Positions 8,617 to 17,323 of a stretch of DNA of 64,000 nucleotides are shown piece after piece. The notes beneath the pieces were generated by a model. It was given only the letters and a program-made list of their open reading frames with translations. It was not told the origin of the DNA and made no database searches. How positions within the stretch are numbered: the stretch's first letter is position 1; each line of letters begins with the position of its first letter. Source of the DNA: Sinomonas gamaensis (lineage in GTDB: Bacteria; Actinomycetota; Actinomycetes; Actinomycetales; Micrococcaceae). The translations under genes were made by a program, and so were the position numbers. Location: NCBI RefSeq assembly GCF_005876955.1, contig NZ_SSCL01000004.1, positions 1-64,000 on the forward strand, read 5' to 3'.

Positions 8617-9299
8617 GATCGGTGCTGCGATCCAGAGGACGGCGCCTGCGCCGGTGATGATTCGACGGGCGTACCCAACTGCCTTCCTCCGTAAAGTGCA
8701 CCCGACTTGATCGCCGGATAAAGCCGCGTCATTGCTTCACTGAAGCAACTTGTGGCGTGACGGTCTCTCGTCCCCTCCTCGACGGGATCTCCGGCGATGG
8801 CCCTAAAGGTATTGGCGCCGTCCGGCACATCGTACCCGGCAGCCTTCATGCAGGACTGCATGGAGGCGCGCAGTGGTTCCTCCATCCGCTGCTGATTGGT
8901 CGCCATATAGCCTGCGGAAACCGCGGACCAATACTTCTCTTCGCACGCAAGAGAATGCTCGCTCATCTCTTGGAGGTCCCGACCTTGAGGATCGTATTCG
9001 TAGGTGAAGGAGAGGCCATCCGCGGGGCTCATCACCGGGTCTGACACGCCATATCCGCCTTCGCGCATGCAGCGCACGAGGTTGCCGAAGGCCTTGTCAT
9101 AATCAGCCTTGTCGGCGATGCCGTCCGCAAGCATTTCAGCAGATTCGCTGTGCCCTCTACTGCGTTCTTGCCGAGCGGACGCCTTGAGATCTTCAGACGT
9201 GATCGCGCGGCCTGTGGAGGCGCCTGAGCCAGAGGCGCAGGCCGTTAAGATTGAGATGATTGCAATCCCTTGGACGATGTGGCCCAGACGCCTCTTCAT
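8607..9299 (-). CDS. lipoprotein with paired C-M-x-x-x-G-Y motifs
   Basis: 230 residues. The N-terminus MKRRLGHIVQGIAIISILTAC is a lipoprotein signal peptide with lipobox LTAC, so the mature protein is anchored outside the membrane. Two similar motifs, VRCMREGGYGV and QSCMKAAGYDV, each followed later by another cysteine (LACEEKYW, ATSCFSEAM), suggest a duplicated disulfide-bonded unit. ATG 9299 overlaps the upstream stop (TGATG), so translation is coupled. Its last roughly 30 codons overlap the region encoding the likely membrane helix of the adaptor. I do not know a named family; its context suggests it is an external partner of the ABC complex. Confidence 0.75.
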   Translation of the reverse strand: MKRRLGHIVQGIAIISILTACASGSGASTGRAITSEDLKASARQERSRGHSESAEMLADGIADKADYDKAFGNLVRCMREGGYGVSDPVMSPADGLSFTYEYDPQGRDLQEMSEHSLACEEKYWSAVSAGYMATNQQRMEEPLRASMQSCMKAAGYDVPDGANTFRAIAGDPVEEGTRDRHATSCFSEAMTRLYPAIKSGALYGGRQLGTPVESSPAQAPSSGSQHRSWP

Positions 9300-9679
9300 C
9301 AGGAGTTTCCCCACGCATTCCCGAAGGAATGAGATCCTCCGAATTGGCTCCAGTCGTACGGGTTGGCGGCGCCATACCATGACCTGACGAAATTGAAGCC
9401 GGAGAACCTCGGGCCCACTACTGCTCCGGGCCGAAGGTGGTTGTTTGTCACGGCCGCGCTTACCTGCTGGATCCAACAGGGATTGCTTCGCTCGCTTGTT
9501 GAGGCGAACGACAACGCTCCATCGCGATAAGAGCTACCGCTCCATTGGGCCGCACCCCAACATCCCGATGGTGCGTTCCTGAATAGTTGCGAACTGTAGG
9601 CTTCGGCCGGTGCGGCCGTCAGTGCCAGTGCGACGCAAATTGCCGCGGAACTGGCAAGCGTCACCATCTTTCCTCTCAT
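9299..9679 (-). CDS. small secreted protein, first gene of ABC operon
   Basis: 126 residues from ATG 9679. MRGKMVTLASSAAICVALAL and the following TAAPAEA form a Sec signal peptide with a likely AxA cleavage before YSSQLF. The mature part, about 99 residues, is rich in Gly, Ser, Asn and aromatics, nearly free of lysine and has just two cysteines, both in Cys-Trp pairs (SGCWGAA and NPCWIQQ). This looks like a small disulfide-linked extracellular protein. It lacks the motifs I would expect of lactococcin 972-type bacteriocins. An upstream extension to 9850 is open but not protein-like. A good sigma70-type promoter lies upstream and the stop overlaps the lipoprotein start. Confidence 0.7.
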   Translation of the reverse strand: MRGKMVTLASSAAICVALALTAAPAEAYSSQLFRNAPSGCWGAAQWSGSSYRDGALSFASTSERSNPCWIQQVSAAVTNNHLRPGAVVGPRFSGFNFVRSWYGAANPYDWSQFGGSHSFGNAWGNS

Positions 9680-9741
9680 CGTCCCGTCCCTCTTTCCTCG
9701 ATGCGGGTGCGGGGAACACGATGAACCGTCCCCCGTCGCGG

Positions 9742-9771
9742 ACGCTACTGAGGGAACGGAGGGCCGGTCAA
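9742..9771 (-). promoter_or_regulatory. promoter of the secreted-protein/ABC operon
   Basis: On the minus strand TTGACC (9771-9766) and TAGCGT (9747-9742) are separated by 18 bases, a good match to actinobacterial SigA promoters. Transcription would start near 9735, giving a leader of about 55 bases before ATG 9679. Confidence 0.5.
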
Positions 9772-9871
9772 CGCCCTGGTCGCGATATGCTCCAAACTTG
9801 GCGCGTTTGTGCACTAATTGCCTCTCGGACAGCTCGAGCTGCCAGCCCACGGAGGCTCGTGGCGCTGTCCG

Positions 9872-10915
9872 TCAGCCGAAGACCGGCGTGATGGTGATGG
9901 TCGAGCCTGAAACGGAGAGGTTCACCGTGAACTGAAAATCCCGTTCGACATTCAGCTGGCTCACCCGGCCGGTGAAAAGGTCAATCTGCCGAGCGGTGAG
10001 CCGGGCCTTTCCGGACAGCGGGGAAACGGTCCACTGCCCATTGAAAGGCGTGACGCTCGCGCTTGGGTATTGAGGGATCGACCAAGCGATGGTCCCGTCG
10101 ACGATCCGATTGTCGGTTTGGTAGGCAAACGGGCAGTCAGGCTGGAGTCGCTGCTGCGTTGAGGCGGTCTTGGCGCACTGGTCGAGGAAGTCCTTCGCCT
10201 TCTCATTGATCGCGGCAACGAGTGCGGGCGTGGCTTTTGTCGCGAGGGTGAGGGGAACGAGGCCGGACTTCTGGGAGACCACGGCCGTCGTGGGGTCGGC
10301 GGCGAAATACTGTCCGGGAAGGGCTCCGACGTAGCTGCCCGGGTAGAACACGGGGAACGAATTCCGGCCCGAGGGCATGTTCACTTCAACGCCGTTGATC
10401 GTTGCCCGCGAGGAGTTGACCACTGAGGCCTGAATGCTGGGCAGTGCCGCCGGAACGATGCTCCACCGCGGAAAGAACAGCCAATCGGTCCCGGTCTGCT
10501 CGACCAGGAAGTCCGTGGTGAAATTCGAGCCGCCGGAAGAGAAAGTCACCGGGACATTTTCACGTCCATTCGCCGCTGCCGAGGGAGTTCCTACCGTCAG
10601 GTCGCGGATGCGAGCCATCGAATCGCGCAGCGGCGCGCCGTCGAGCAGGGACGTGCTGCCGGCAGGCACCTGGGCGTGCAACGCACCCAGGGCCCGGCCG
10701 CCGTCGCCCGCTTGAAGCGCGGCGAGGTACGCGCGCACGGGTTGGGCGGGCCCGCTCGCGGAGCGGACCGCTATGACCGCAGCGACTGCTGCCGCGATCG
10801 CGAGAACGAGGGCGAGGGCCCAGAGCAGCGCCGCCTTGGTGAGGCTCGGAGCCTGGGGAGGGGCCTCCTGCGCGGACACGCTCACCGGTGGCTGGTCGTG
10901 GCCTCTGCCACGCAC
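9872..10915 (-). CDS. membrane-anchored hypothetical protein
   Basis: 347 residues, GTG start at 10915. A short proline-rich cytoplasmic tail (about 1-25) precedes one membrane helix (LWALALVLAIAAAVAAVIAV, about 28-48). The rest is predicted outside: a segment resembling the lumazine/DUF4878-like folds often found after such anchors (VRAYLAALQAGDGGRALGAL) and a beta-rich region ending SGSTITITPVFG. I do not recognise a function. It lies about 190 bases upstream of the secreted-protein operon on the same strand but that operon has its own promoter. Confidence 0.65.
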   Translation of the reverse strand: MRGRGHDQPPVSVSAQEAPPQAPSLTKAALLWALALVLAIAAAVAAVIAVRSASGPAQPVRAYLAALQAGDGGRALGALHAQVPAGSTSLLDGAPLRDSMARIRDLTVGTPSAAANGRENVPVTFSSGGSNFTTDFLVEQTGTDWLFFPRWSIVPAALPSIQASVVNSSRATINGVEVNMPSGRNSFPVFYPGSYVGALPGQYFAADPTTAVVSQKSGLVPLTLATKATPALVAAINEKAKDFLDQCAKTASTQQRLQPDCPFAYQTDNRIVDGTIAWSIPQYPSASVTPFNGQWTVSPLSGKARLTARQIDLFTGRVSQLNVERDFQFTVNLSVSGSTITITPVFG

Positions 10916-11029
10916 GGCGCGATCGTGCGGTCATCCGTCAGTCTCAGCTCAGGCATGTGGCTAGCCTAGCGGCCAGCTGTACCCGAGTCGTTGAGGGAGG
11001 GGATTACCTTGTACCCGAGACGGAGTGGG

Positions 11030-11965
11030 TTAGGAGAGGAGGGCGGCCATCACGGCCATCGCCGGGATGGCGACGACAGTCGTGACGAGCACTGTGTCCT
11101 TCGCGACGACCAGGCCGCGCTGATAACGCTGCGCGGCGACGTACACATTCTGCGCGGTGGGAAGGGCGGCGGTGACGACGGCGGCGAACAGCGCATGACC
11201 GTCGAGCCCGAGGGCGAAGCGTGCGAAGGTGAACGCGATGAGCGGGTGGACCACGAGCTTGAAGGAGGTGGCGAGGAGGGTGTCGAAGCGACGTCCGTCG
11301 TCGGCCCTCAACGGACGCGAACCGTACAGCGAGATGCCGAACGCCATGAGCATCGCGGGGATCGCCGCGCCGCCGATGAGATGGATCGGCTGCATGATGA
11401 GTTCCGGCAGCTGCCAACCGGTCGCGGCTAGCGCGAGCCCGATCAGGGAGCCGATGATGTTCGGATTCGTCACCACCGGGAGCACGAATTGGAGGGCGCG
11501 GGCCGCGCCCGGCTTGGCGGTCGCCGTCGTGCCGTCCAGCAGGAGGAGGAACGACGGCGTGAACAGCGCGAGCTGGAAGATCAGCAGGGGCGCCACATAG
11601 CTCGCGTCGCCCAGGACGAAGACGGAGATGGGGATGCCCAGGTTCGCCGAATTCGCGACCGAGGAGCACATCGACGCGATGAGGGCTTCCGAGAGTTTCC
11701 GGCGCCGCAGCCACCTGAAAGTCCCAATGGAAAGAAGCCCCACCAGCGTGGAACTGACGGTGATGACCAGCAGGTGCGAGGAGAAGATCGAGTGAAGGTC
11801 CGCTTTGCTGAGGGTTTCAAGAAGCAGCGCGGGGCTTGCGACGAAGAAGGAAAGGCGGCTCAGCACGGTCTGGGCACCGTCTCCGAGGAGGCGCCTTCGG
11901 GCTACGAACCAGCCGCTGCCGATGATCGCCCAGACCACGAAGAACCCGGCGAGGACCCCTAGCAC
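11030..11965 (-). CDS. AEC-family transporter
   Basis: 311 residues, about ten hydrophobic helices, of the auxin efflux carrier family (PF03547), whose bacterial members export organic anions such as malate. The two five-helix halves are visible, with the conserved NSANLGIP motif near residues 105-112 and TNPNIIGSLIGLALAATGW near 170-190, and the family C-terminal region TAALPTAQNVYVAAQRY. Start is GTG 11965. The 83 bases up to panD upstream contain no gene. Substrate cannot be predicted. Confidence 0.88.
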   Translation of the reverse strand: MLGVLAGFFVVWAIIGSGWFVARRRLLGDGAQTVLSRLSFFVASPALLLETLSKADLHSIFSSHLLVITVSSTLVGLLSIGTFRWLRRRKLSEALIASMCSSVANSANLGIPISVFVLGDASYVAPLLIFQLALFTPSFLLLLDGTTATAKPGAARALQFVLPVVTNPNIIGSLIGLALAATGWQLPELIMQPIHLIGGAAIPAMLMAFGISLYGSRPLRADDGRRFDTLLATSFKLVVHPLIAFTFARFALGLDGHALFAAVVTAALPTAQNVYVAAQRYQRGLVVAKDTVLVTTVVAIPAMAVMAALLS

Positions 11966-12048
11966 GTCACGATTCCACGGGGTTCCACGTCAGTCTGCTG
12001 CACAGCGTCCAGACTAGAACAGAGGACCCGCGGGAAAGAAACCGCTTT

Positions 12049-12474
12049 CTAGTTGAGGTGCGCCTGAATGGCGAAGGGCGGGCGCATGAGGCCAGGAGTG
12101 ACGCCCTCGGCCGGGTCTGTCCCCAGTTCGATGATCTTGTTCTCCGCGTTGACGTGCACCACGGTCGGCACGAACTCGCGGGCCTCCTCGTTGCTCATCG
12201 ACGCGTAGCTGATGAGGATCACGATGTCGCCCTCGTGGACGAGGTGCGCCGCTGCGCCGTTGATCCCGATGACGCCCGAGCCACGCTCGCCCGCGATCGT
12301 GTACGTCTCGAGACGGGCGCCGTTCGTGACGTCGACGATGGACACGAGCTCGCCGGGCAGGATGTCGGCGGCCTCGAGGAGGTCCAGGTCGACCGTCACC
12401 GAGCCGATGTAATGCAGGTCGGCGTGGGTGACCGTGGCGCGGTGGATCTTCGACTTGAACATTGTGCGGTTCAT
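12049..12474 (-). CDS. panD: aspartate 1-decarboxylase
   Basis: 141-residue proenzyme that makes beta-alanine from L-aspartate for pantothenate and coenzyme A synthesis. It self-cleaves between Gly24 and Ser25 in HYIGSVTVD to make the pyruvoyl cofactor. The conserved [17 protein letters not shown] and [10 protein letters not shown] blocks are present. Start is ATG 12474 ([15 protein letters not shown]), matching known family N-termini; an earlier start at 12519 would add unrelated residues. No panB or panC lies nearby. Confidence 0.95.
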   Translation of the reverse strand: MNRTMFKSKIHRATVTHADLHYIGSVTVDLDLLEAADILPGELVSIVDVTNGARLETYTIAGERGSGVIGINGAAAHLVHEGDIVILISYASMSNEEAREFVPTVVHVNAENKIIELGTDPAEGVTPGLMRPPFAIQAHLN

Positions 12475-12535
12475 CGCAAACCAGTGTACGCCGGGCCTTC
12501 TCGGCGCGCCGTGGCCCATCTCACTAGAGGCTCTG

Positions 12536-13387
12536 CTAGGTGCGGCTCAAAGTGCGTCCCATGATGGCGTCAGTGAGGGCGTCCACGGCCGCCGAGTTGG
12601 CGAGCGGGTTGCGGATCAGGGTGAAGTCCACATCGCCGACAGGCGGGAGGTCGAAGCGGCGGGTGATGATCGAGAGGTCCTCTGGTACGAGCGTGGTAGG
12701 CATGACGCCAATGCCGAGACCCGCCCGCACCGCCGCGAGCACGCCGGCGATCTGCTTCGTGCTGCACGTGACCTTCCAGGTCCGCCCGCTCGCCTCGAGT
12801 GCCTCGATGGCGAGGGTCCGACTCAGGCTGGGTGCCGGGTAGACGACGAGGGGGACCGGCTGGTTCGGCTCGAGGACGGTCTGCTCGACACCGACCCAAG
12901 AGAAGACGTCGTGCCGCACGACCGTTCCCTCCTGCGCGCCCGCGATCCATTTGATGAAGATGAGGTCCAATTGGCCGGACTTGAGACGGCGGTGCAGATC
13001 GTCGCTCTGGCTCACGGTGAGCTCGAGATTGAGCTGCGGGTAGGCGCGGCGGAACTCCCGGAGGATCTTCGGCAGTCCGGTGATGGCGAGGTCGTCGGCG
13101 GTGCCGAAGCGCAGACGGCCGCGCATGGCGGAGCCACGGAAGTAGCGCAATGCTTCGTCATGTGCGGCCAGGATGCTCCGTGCGAAGCCGGCCATGGCGT
13201 CCCCATTGTCGGTGAGCCGCACGCCATGGGTGTCGCGCACCAGAAGCACCCGCCCCGCGGACTTTTCGAGCTTGGCGACGTGCTGGCTCACCGTCGGCTG
13301 GGCGATTCCCAGCCGTTCCGCCGCGAGGGTGAAGCTGAGATGCTCCGCTACGGCGAGGAAGCTGCGGAGGTGCACAGGATCGAACAT
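12536..13387 (-). CDS. LysR-family transcriptional regulator
   Basis: 283 residues from ATG 13387. The winged helix-turn-helix occupies about 1-60 ([20 protein letters not shown], then [13 protein letters not shown]) and the effector-binding domain about 88-280. AAGGA lies upstream of the start. It is divergent from the MFS gene at 13525 and the shared region has a LysR-type palindrome, so it probably controls that transporter. The inducer is unknown. Confidence 0.9.
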   Translation of the reverse strand: MFDPVHLRSFLAVAEHLSFTLAAERLGIAQPTVSQHVAKLEKSAGRVLLVRDTHGVRLTDNGDAMAGFARSILAAHDEALRYFRGSAMRGRLRFGTADDLAITGLPKILREFRRAYPQLNLELTVSQSDDLHRRLKSGQLDLIFIKWIAGAQEGTVVRHDVFSWVGVEQTVLEPNQPVPLVVYPAPSLSRTLAIEALEASGRTWKVTCSTKQIAGVLAAVRAGLGIGVMPTTLVPEDLSIITRRFDLPPVGDVDFTLIRNPLANSAAVDALTDAIMGRTLSRT

Positions 13388-13409
13388 GGCACCGATCCTT
13401 CCGAAGCCA

Positions 13410-13424
13410 ATTGCGAAATGCAAT
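13410..13424. promoter_or_regulatory. LysR-type operator between divergent genes
   Basis: ATTGC-GAAAT-GCAAT is a perfect 5-bp-arm palindrome that contains the T-N11-A pattern typical of LysR binding sites. It lies 22 bases from the LysR start and about 100 bases before the MFS start. Confidence 0.55.
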
Positions 13425-13524
13425 AGCTCTTATATGGCAAATAAGCTTCCGCAATGCTTTCCCTGCTGTCTAGCGTGGAATCACCGAACGCTCAGCCGCA
13501 CAAGAACGAAACTCAGGACCTCAC

Positions 13525-14826
13525 GTGACCTCGCCCAGCTCAGCCCTGCCCTCTTCGCCGTCCGACAACAGAAGCGTTTCCATCCCTCCCACGGGTCCCA
13601 TCGCCGTCGTCAGCGAACGACTCCCGTGGCGCCACACGTTCATCTCGCTCCGGGTTCACAATTTCAAGCTCTTCGCGGCGTCGCATTTCATCGCGGTCAT
13701 CGCCGTGTGGATGCAGCGCGTGGCCCAGGACTGGATCGTCCTCCAGCTTTCCGGGTCGGTCGCCGCCGTCGGCGTGACCGTGGCAATGCAGTTCTTGCCC
13801 GTGCTCATCCTGGGTCCATGGGGCGGACTCATGGCCGACCGCTTCTCGAAGCGACGTCTGCTCCAGATCTGCCAGGCGAGCGCCGGCGTCTGCGCGGCAA
13901 TTCTCGGGGTGCTCACGCTCACCCACTCGCTGCAGGTCTGGCACGTGTATGCCGTGGCCGCCGTGCTTGGCCTCGTGACGGTCCTCGACCAGCCGTCGCG
14001 GCAGGTCTTCGTCAACGAGCTCGTGGGGCCCAATTACCTGCGGAACGCGATCAGCGTCAACTCGACGACATTCCAGCTCGGTGGGCTCATCGGGCCCGCA
14101 ATCGCAGGAGCCCTGCTGACGGCCGTCGGCGGTGGCTGGGCGTTCGTGTTCAATGCCGTCGCCTGCACCCTCACCGTGATCATGCTCTCGCTGCTGCGCG
14201 TCAACGAGCTGTACACGGCGCCCCCCACGCCGAAGTCGAAGGGCATGGTGCGTGAGGCCGTCCGCTACGCCATGGCCAAGCGGACCATCCGCTGGCCGTG
14301 GGCGCTGGCCGCCGTCGTCGCCGTTTTCTCGCTGAGCCTCCCCGTGCTCCTCGCGGGCTATGCGGACCACGTCTTCAAAATCGGCGCGGGAGGCTACGGC
14401 CTGCTCAACGCCCTCGTAGCGGTCGGCTCGCTTGCCGGGGCCATTGCCTCCGCCCGCCGTCGCCTGCTCAGGCTTGAGACCGTCGTCGTCGCCGCCGGGC
14501 TGTACGGCGCGCTGCTCGCGCTTGCCGCGTTCGTGCCCTCCCTCCCGGCGTTCGCGGCGCTCATGGCCGTCTCGGGGTTCTTCGCGCTCACCTTCATGAC
14601 GTCCGCCAACCAGCTCGTGCAGACGAGCGCGAACATGGCTATCCGTGGCCGAGTCATGAGCCTCTACACCATGGTGCTCATCGGTGGCCAGGCGCTGGGG
14701 GGACCCATGCTCGGCGGACTTGCGCAGGCCCTCGGGACGCCGTGGGCGATGTTCCTCGGGGGGCTGGTGCCCGCCGTCGTCTGTGGCTTGCTCGTGCTGA
14801 GGCTGCGGACGCGCCGGGAGGGATGA
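13525..14826 (+). CDS. MFS transporter (MFS_3/enterobactin-exporter-like)
   Basis: 433 residues, twelve predicted helices, of the MFS_3 group that includes EntS-like and drug exporters. Recognisable features are the first-loop motif GPWGGLMADRFSKRRLLQICQ (seen near residues 90-110), DQPSRQVFVNELVGP near 155 and NAISVNSTTFQLGGLIGPA near 175. Start is GTG 13525 with a weak upstream AGGA. It is divergent from a LysR gene and convergent with the MHS transporter. Direction is probably export; the substrate is unknown. Confidence 0.87.
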   Translation: MTSPSSALPSSPSDNRSVSIPPTGPIAVVSERLPWRHTFISLRVHNFKLFAASHFIAVIAVWMQRVAQDWIVLQLSGSVAAVGVTVAMQFLPVLILGPWGGLMADRFSKRRLLQICQASAGVCAAILGVLTLTHSLQVWHVYAVAAVLGLVTVLDQPSRQVFVNELVGPNYLRNAISVNSTTFQLGGLIGPAIAGALLTAVGGGWAFVFNAVACTLTVIMLSLLRVNELYTAPPTPKSKGMVREAVRYAMAKRTIRWPWALAAVVAVFSLSLPVLLAGYADHVFKIGAGGYGLLNALVAVGSLAGAIASARRRLLRLETVVVAAGLYGALLALAAFVPSLPAFAALMAVSGFFALTFMTSANQLVQTSANMAIRGRVMSLYTMVLIGGQALGGPMLGGLAQALGTPWAMFLGGLVPAVVCGLLVLRLRTRREG

Positions 14827-14889
14827 CGACGGCGGCCGGCGCCCCGCGCTGACACGTACGCCGCGCTGGCCCGCACCTCCGCGGGTTCC

Positions 14890-14925
14890 CCGCACATCCG
14901 CGCCGGACCAGGCGCGGAAGTGCGG
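14890..14925. terminator. hairpin between convergent transporter genes
   Basis: CCGCAC-AT-CCGCGCC pairs with GGCGCGG-AA-GTGCGG around a 6-base loop: 13 bp with one 2-base internal loop. It lies in the 148-base space between two convergent genes. A second smaller stem, GGCGCCC/GGGCGCC (14931-14955), follows. It could end transcription from both sides, although T runs are absent. Confidence 0.55.
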
Positions 14926-14974
14926 GTCGGGGCGCCCTTTGCGGGGACGGGCGCCACAAGGCGACGGGACGGGC

Positions 14975-16363
14975 CTAAACGGTCTTCGCCGCGGCGTGGG
15001 TCTCGCGGGTAGCCGAACGGTCGGCGGTGTCCAGCGCGTCGAGGCTCAGCTTCGACGTCTCGCGGGTCATCCACGTGGCGATCGCGGAGACTGCTGACAG
15101 CGCGAGGGTCAGGCCGCCGATGATGAGCGGGACGTCCGTGGATCCCGGAGGGGCGATGAGCGTGAAGACGGTCGGCAGGAACGCGACGATCAGCAGGCCG
15201 AGGTTCTGGGAGATGGCGAAACCCGTGACGCGGGTGCGCGTGGGGAACAGCTCCTGGAAGAAGCTCGCGAACGTCGCGTTCCACATCTGGTACAGGACGC
15301 CCCACATGAGGATCGCGAGCACCACGGTAAGGACCACGTTCCTCTGGCTGATGGCCCACAAGTAGGCGAAGGACAGCACGCCGGCGCTGAGCGACCCGAA
15401 GATCATGAGCGGGCGGCGGCCGATCCGGTCGGAGAGCCGGCCGAAGATCGGGATCAGGACGACGGCGACGATGTTCGCCATGACGGGCATCCACAGGTAC
15501 GTGGCGGGGCTCATGCCGATCCCATACGCCGGCTGGGTGGCGTAGGCGGTGCCGAAGACGGCGGCGGTAGTGCCGATGACGTTGGCCAGGCCCATGAGGA
15601 TGGCGCGGAAGACGGTCCAGCCGCTCTCGCGGAGCACCCGCACCACGGGGGCCTTTGGGACGGCCTGCTGCTCGGTCTCCTCGAGGAAGGCCGGGGTCTC
15701 GGCGACTCGCCGGCGGATCAGGTAGCTGGCAAAGACGACGAAGGCGCTGAGCAGGAACGGCACCCGCCAGCCCCACGAGTGGAAGGCCTCGGTGGGAAGC
15801 ATTGCGGAGAGCGGGATGAACGCGGCGGAGGCGAGGATGCTGCCGGCCTGCGTGCCCTGGAGGCTGAAGCTCGTGAAGAAGCCTCGGCGGTCCGCGGGGG
15901 AGTGCTCGGCGATGAGCGCGCTCGCGCCGCTCAGCTCCCCGGCCACGGCGAAGCCCTGGATGAGCCGCAGCGCCACGAGCAGGATCGGGGCGAGAAGGCC
16001 GACCTGCCCGAAAGTCGGAAGCAGGCCTACCGCGAAGGTCGAGAAGCCCATGAGGAGCAGCGCGAACACGAGGACGTTCTTGCGGCCGTGCCGATCGCCC
16101 CAATTCCCGAGGACGAACGCGCCGATCGGGCGGGCCACGTACCCGACGGCGTAGGTCGCCAGAGAGGCCACGAGGGCCACTGTCGCGTTGCCGCTGGGGA
16201 AGAAGATCCCCGGGAAGACGAGGGCAGCTGCGGAGGCGTAGATCGAGAAGTCGTAGTACTCGAGCGTGCTTCCGAAGAAGCCGCTCAGGGCCGCGCGCTT
16301 GTGCATTCCCCCGGCCGTCTGCTGCTGTTCGCGGCCTGATCGCCCGCGCACCTCTTCGTGCAT
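14975..16363 (-). CDS. MHS-family MFS transporter
   Basis: 462 residues, twelve helices, of the metabolite:H+ symporter family (ProP/ShiA/KgtP group). The hallmarks are GFFGSTLEYYDFSIYASAAA near residues 28-48, GNWGDRHGRKNVL near 88 and RLIQGFAVAGELSGASAL near 135-155. These carriers import organic acids, osmolytes or aromatic acids. Start ATG 16363 has AGGAGG five bases upstream. A LacI-type palindrome lies upstream, hinting at sugar- or acid-responsive control by a regulator not in the window. Confidence 0.9.
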   Translation of the reverse strand: MHEEVRGRSGREQQQTAGGMHKRAALSGFFGSTLEYYDFSIYASAAALVFPGIFFPSGNATVALVASLATYAVGYVARPIGAFVLGNWGDRHGRKNVLVFALLLMGFSTFAVGLLPTFGQVGLLAPILLVALRLIQGFAVAGELSGASALIAEHSPADRRGFFTSFSLQGTQAGSILASAAFIPLSAMLPTEAFHSWGWRVPFLLSAFVVFASYLIRRRVAETPAFLEETEQQAVPKAPVVRVLRESGWTVFRAILMGLANVIGTTAAVFGTAYATQPAYGIGMSPATYLWMPVMANIVAVVLIPIFGRLSDRIGRRPLMIFGSLSAGVLSFAYLWAISQRNVVLTVVLAILMWGVLYQMWNATFASFFQELFPTRTRVTGFAISQNLGLLIVAFLPTVFTLIAPPGSTDVPLIIGGLTLALSAVSAIATWMTRETSKLSLDALDTADRSATRETHAAAKTV

Positions 16364-16428
16364 GAGACCCTCCTAGGTCATGGTGGCTGTCGCGCTCGAC
16401 CGGTGACTGAAAGTCGCGGGAACGCTGG

Positions 16429-16444
16429 TGGTAAGCGCTTTCCA
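16429..16444. promoter_or_regulatory. LacI-family operator-like palindrome
   Basis: TGGTAAGCGCTTTCCA is symmetric at 14 of 16 bases around a central CG, the form bound by many LacI-family repressors. It lies 66 bases upstream of the MHS transporter start, in a 132-base gene-free region. No LacI-family gene is in the window. Confidence 0.5.
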
Positions 16445-16495
16445 GAAGACCATGATGTGATCCACGTGTCAATCCCCGGAGAGTGGTGGGTCACA

Positions 16496-17317
16496 TCAGG
16501 CTGGGCTTCGGCGCAGCGTGAAGGCCAGCGAGGCGAGCCCCGCAAGGGCCACGAGCACCAGGCCCGTGACGTAGAAGCCGCCCGAGAGGGATGCGTCGGC
16601 AGAGAGGGCGCGCGCGAGCCCATCGGCGAGGTCCTGCATAGAATCCCAGAGCGTGTGCAGCGCGACGACCCCCACGAAGGCTCCGAGCACGCCCGCCGTC
16701 ACCCGAAACCGCCCGCTGCCCGCCGCCCTGAAGATCACGGCACCGAGGAGCGCGGTCCACAGGACATGGCAGACCGGGGCGAGGATCGATCGCGTGGCCT
16801 CGCTCTGGAGCAACGGCCCCAAGCTGATGCCGTGCGCCGTCACGGCGGCATTGAAGGCGTAGCCCGCCGACTCGAACCCGGCGAACCCGGCCCCGACGCA
16901 GGCTCCGAGGAGCCCGCCCTGCATCCGCGTCTTCGGCGTGATCGAGCGGGCCACAAGGACCAGAAGCGCGGCCTTGACGAATTCCTCGACGAGCGCCACG
17001 CGGAGGCCGAGCCACGGCGAGGGGTGCAGATCTGACTCCAGGAGAGCCGCCCCGAGGACGCCGAAGACCCCTCCCAGGAGGAACGCCATGAACACGTCCA
17101 GGGACCGGACCGCGCCGCTGATTCGTTCGACGGCGAAGAGGACCACGCAGAACGGCACGAGGAAGCTGCCGACGAGGATCAGCGTGGGAATCAGATTGTT
17201 GCTGTGGGTTGTCATCGTGACGACGATCGTGGCCACCCAGAGCGAAAGGCCCGAGAGGAGGGCCTTCCACCACCATCCTTCACGGCTTCTCTGGGCGGGC
17301 TCATCGTCAGCGTCCAC
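16496..17317 (-). CDS. PrsW-family intramembrane metalloprotease
   Basis: 273 residues with about eight helices (PF13367). The three conserved motifs of the family are present: VEEFVKA (about residue 110), GAGFAGFESAGYAF (about 140) and the histidines in HVLWTALLGA and HTLWDSMQD. The Glu and His residues are the predicted zinc ligands. In Bacillus subtilis PrsW cuts the anti-sigma factor RsiW; no sigma/anti-sigma pair is adjacent here. GTG 17317 is preceded by TATCCT-N6, a leaderless pattern. Confidence 0.9.
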   Translation of the reverse strand: MDADDEPAQRSREGWWWKALLSGLSLWVATIVVTMTTHSNNLIPTLILVGSFLVPFCVVLFAVERISGAVRSLDVFMAFLLGGVFGVLGAALLESDLHPSPWLGLRVALVEEFVKAALLVLVARSITPKTRMQGGLLGACVGAGFAGFESAGYAFNAAVTAHGISLGPLLQSEATRSILAPVCHVLWTALLGAVIFRAAGSGRFRVTAGVLGAFVGVVALHTLWDSMQDLADGLARALSADASLSGGFYVTGLVLVALAGLASLAFTLRRSPA

Positions 17318-17323
17318 GACGTG

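Noticed and set aside
8607-9476. Longer form of the lipoprotein starting at 9476
   Set aside because: The extra residues are not conserved-looking and bury the signal peptide; ATG 9299 overlaps the upstream stop as TGATG and puts the signal peptide at the N-terminus.
9299-9679. Lactococcin 972-type bacteriocin
   Set aside because: Size, signal peptide and ABC context are suggestive, but I cannot see that family's conserved aromatic/His pattern and the permease is not of the long type seen in those loci.
10978-11019. TGTACCCGAG direct repeat between the hypothetical and AEC genes
   Set aside because: Two 10-base copies 32 bases apart with no other support; could be chance in GC-rich DNA.
12037-12050. 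AGAAACCGCTTTCT as a LacI/CcpA-type operator before the AEC gene
   Set aside because: Only 5-bp arms with an asymmetric centre, and it overlaps the panD stop codon; too weak to call.
14664-16472. A 600-codon open frame antisense-offset to the MHS transporter
   Set aside because: It is arginine/proline-rich and follows the transporter gene in another frame, a usual artefact of high GC; it has no domain and no start signal.
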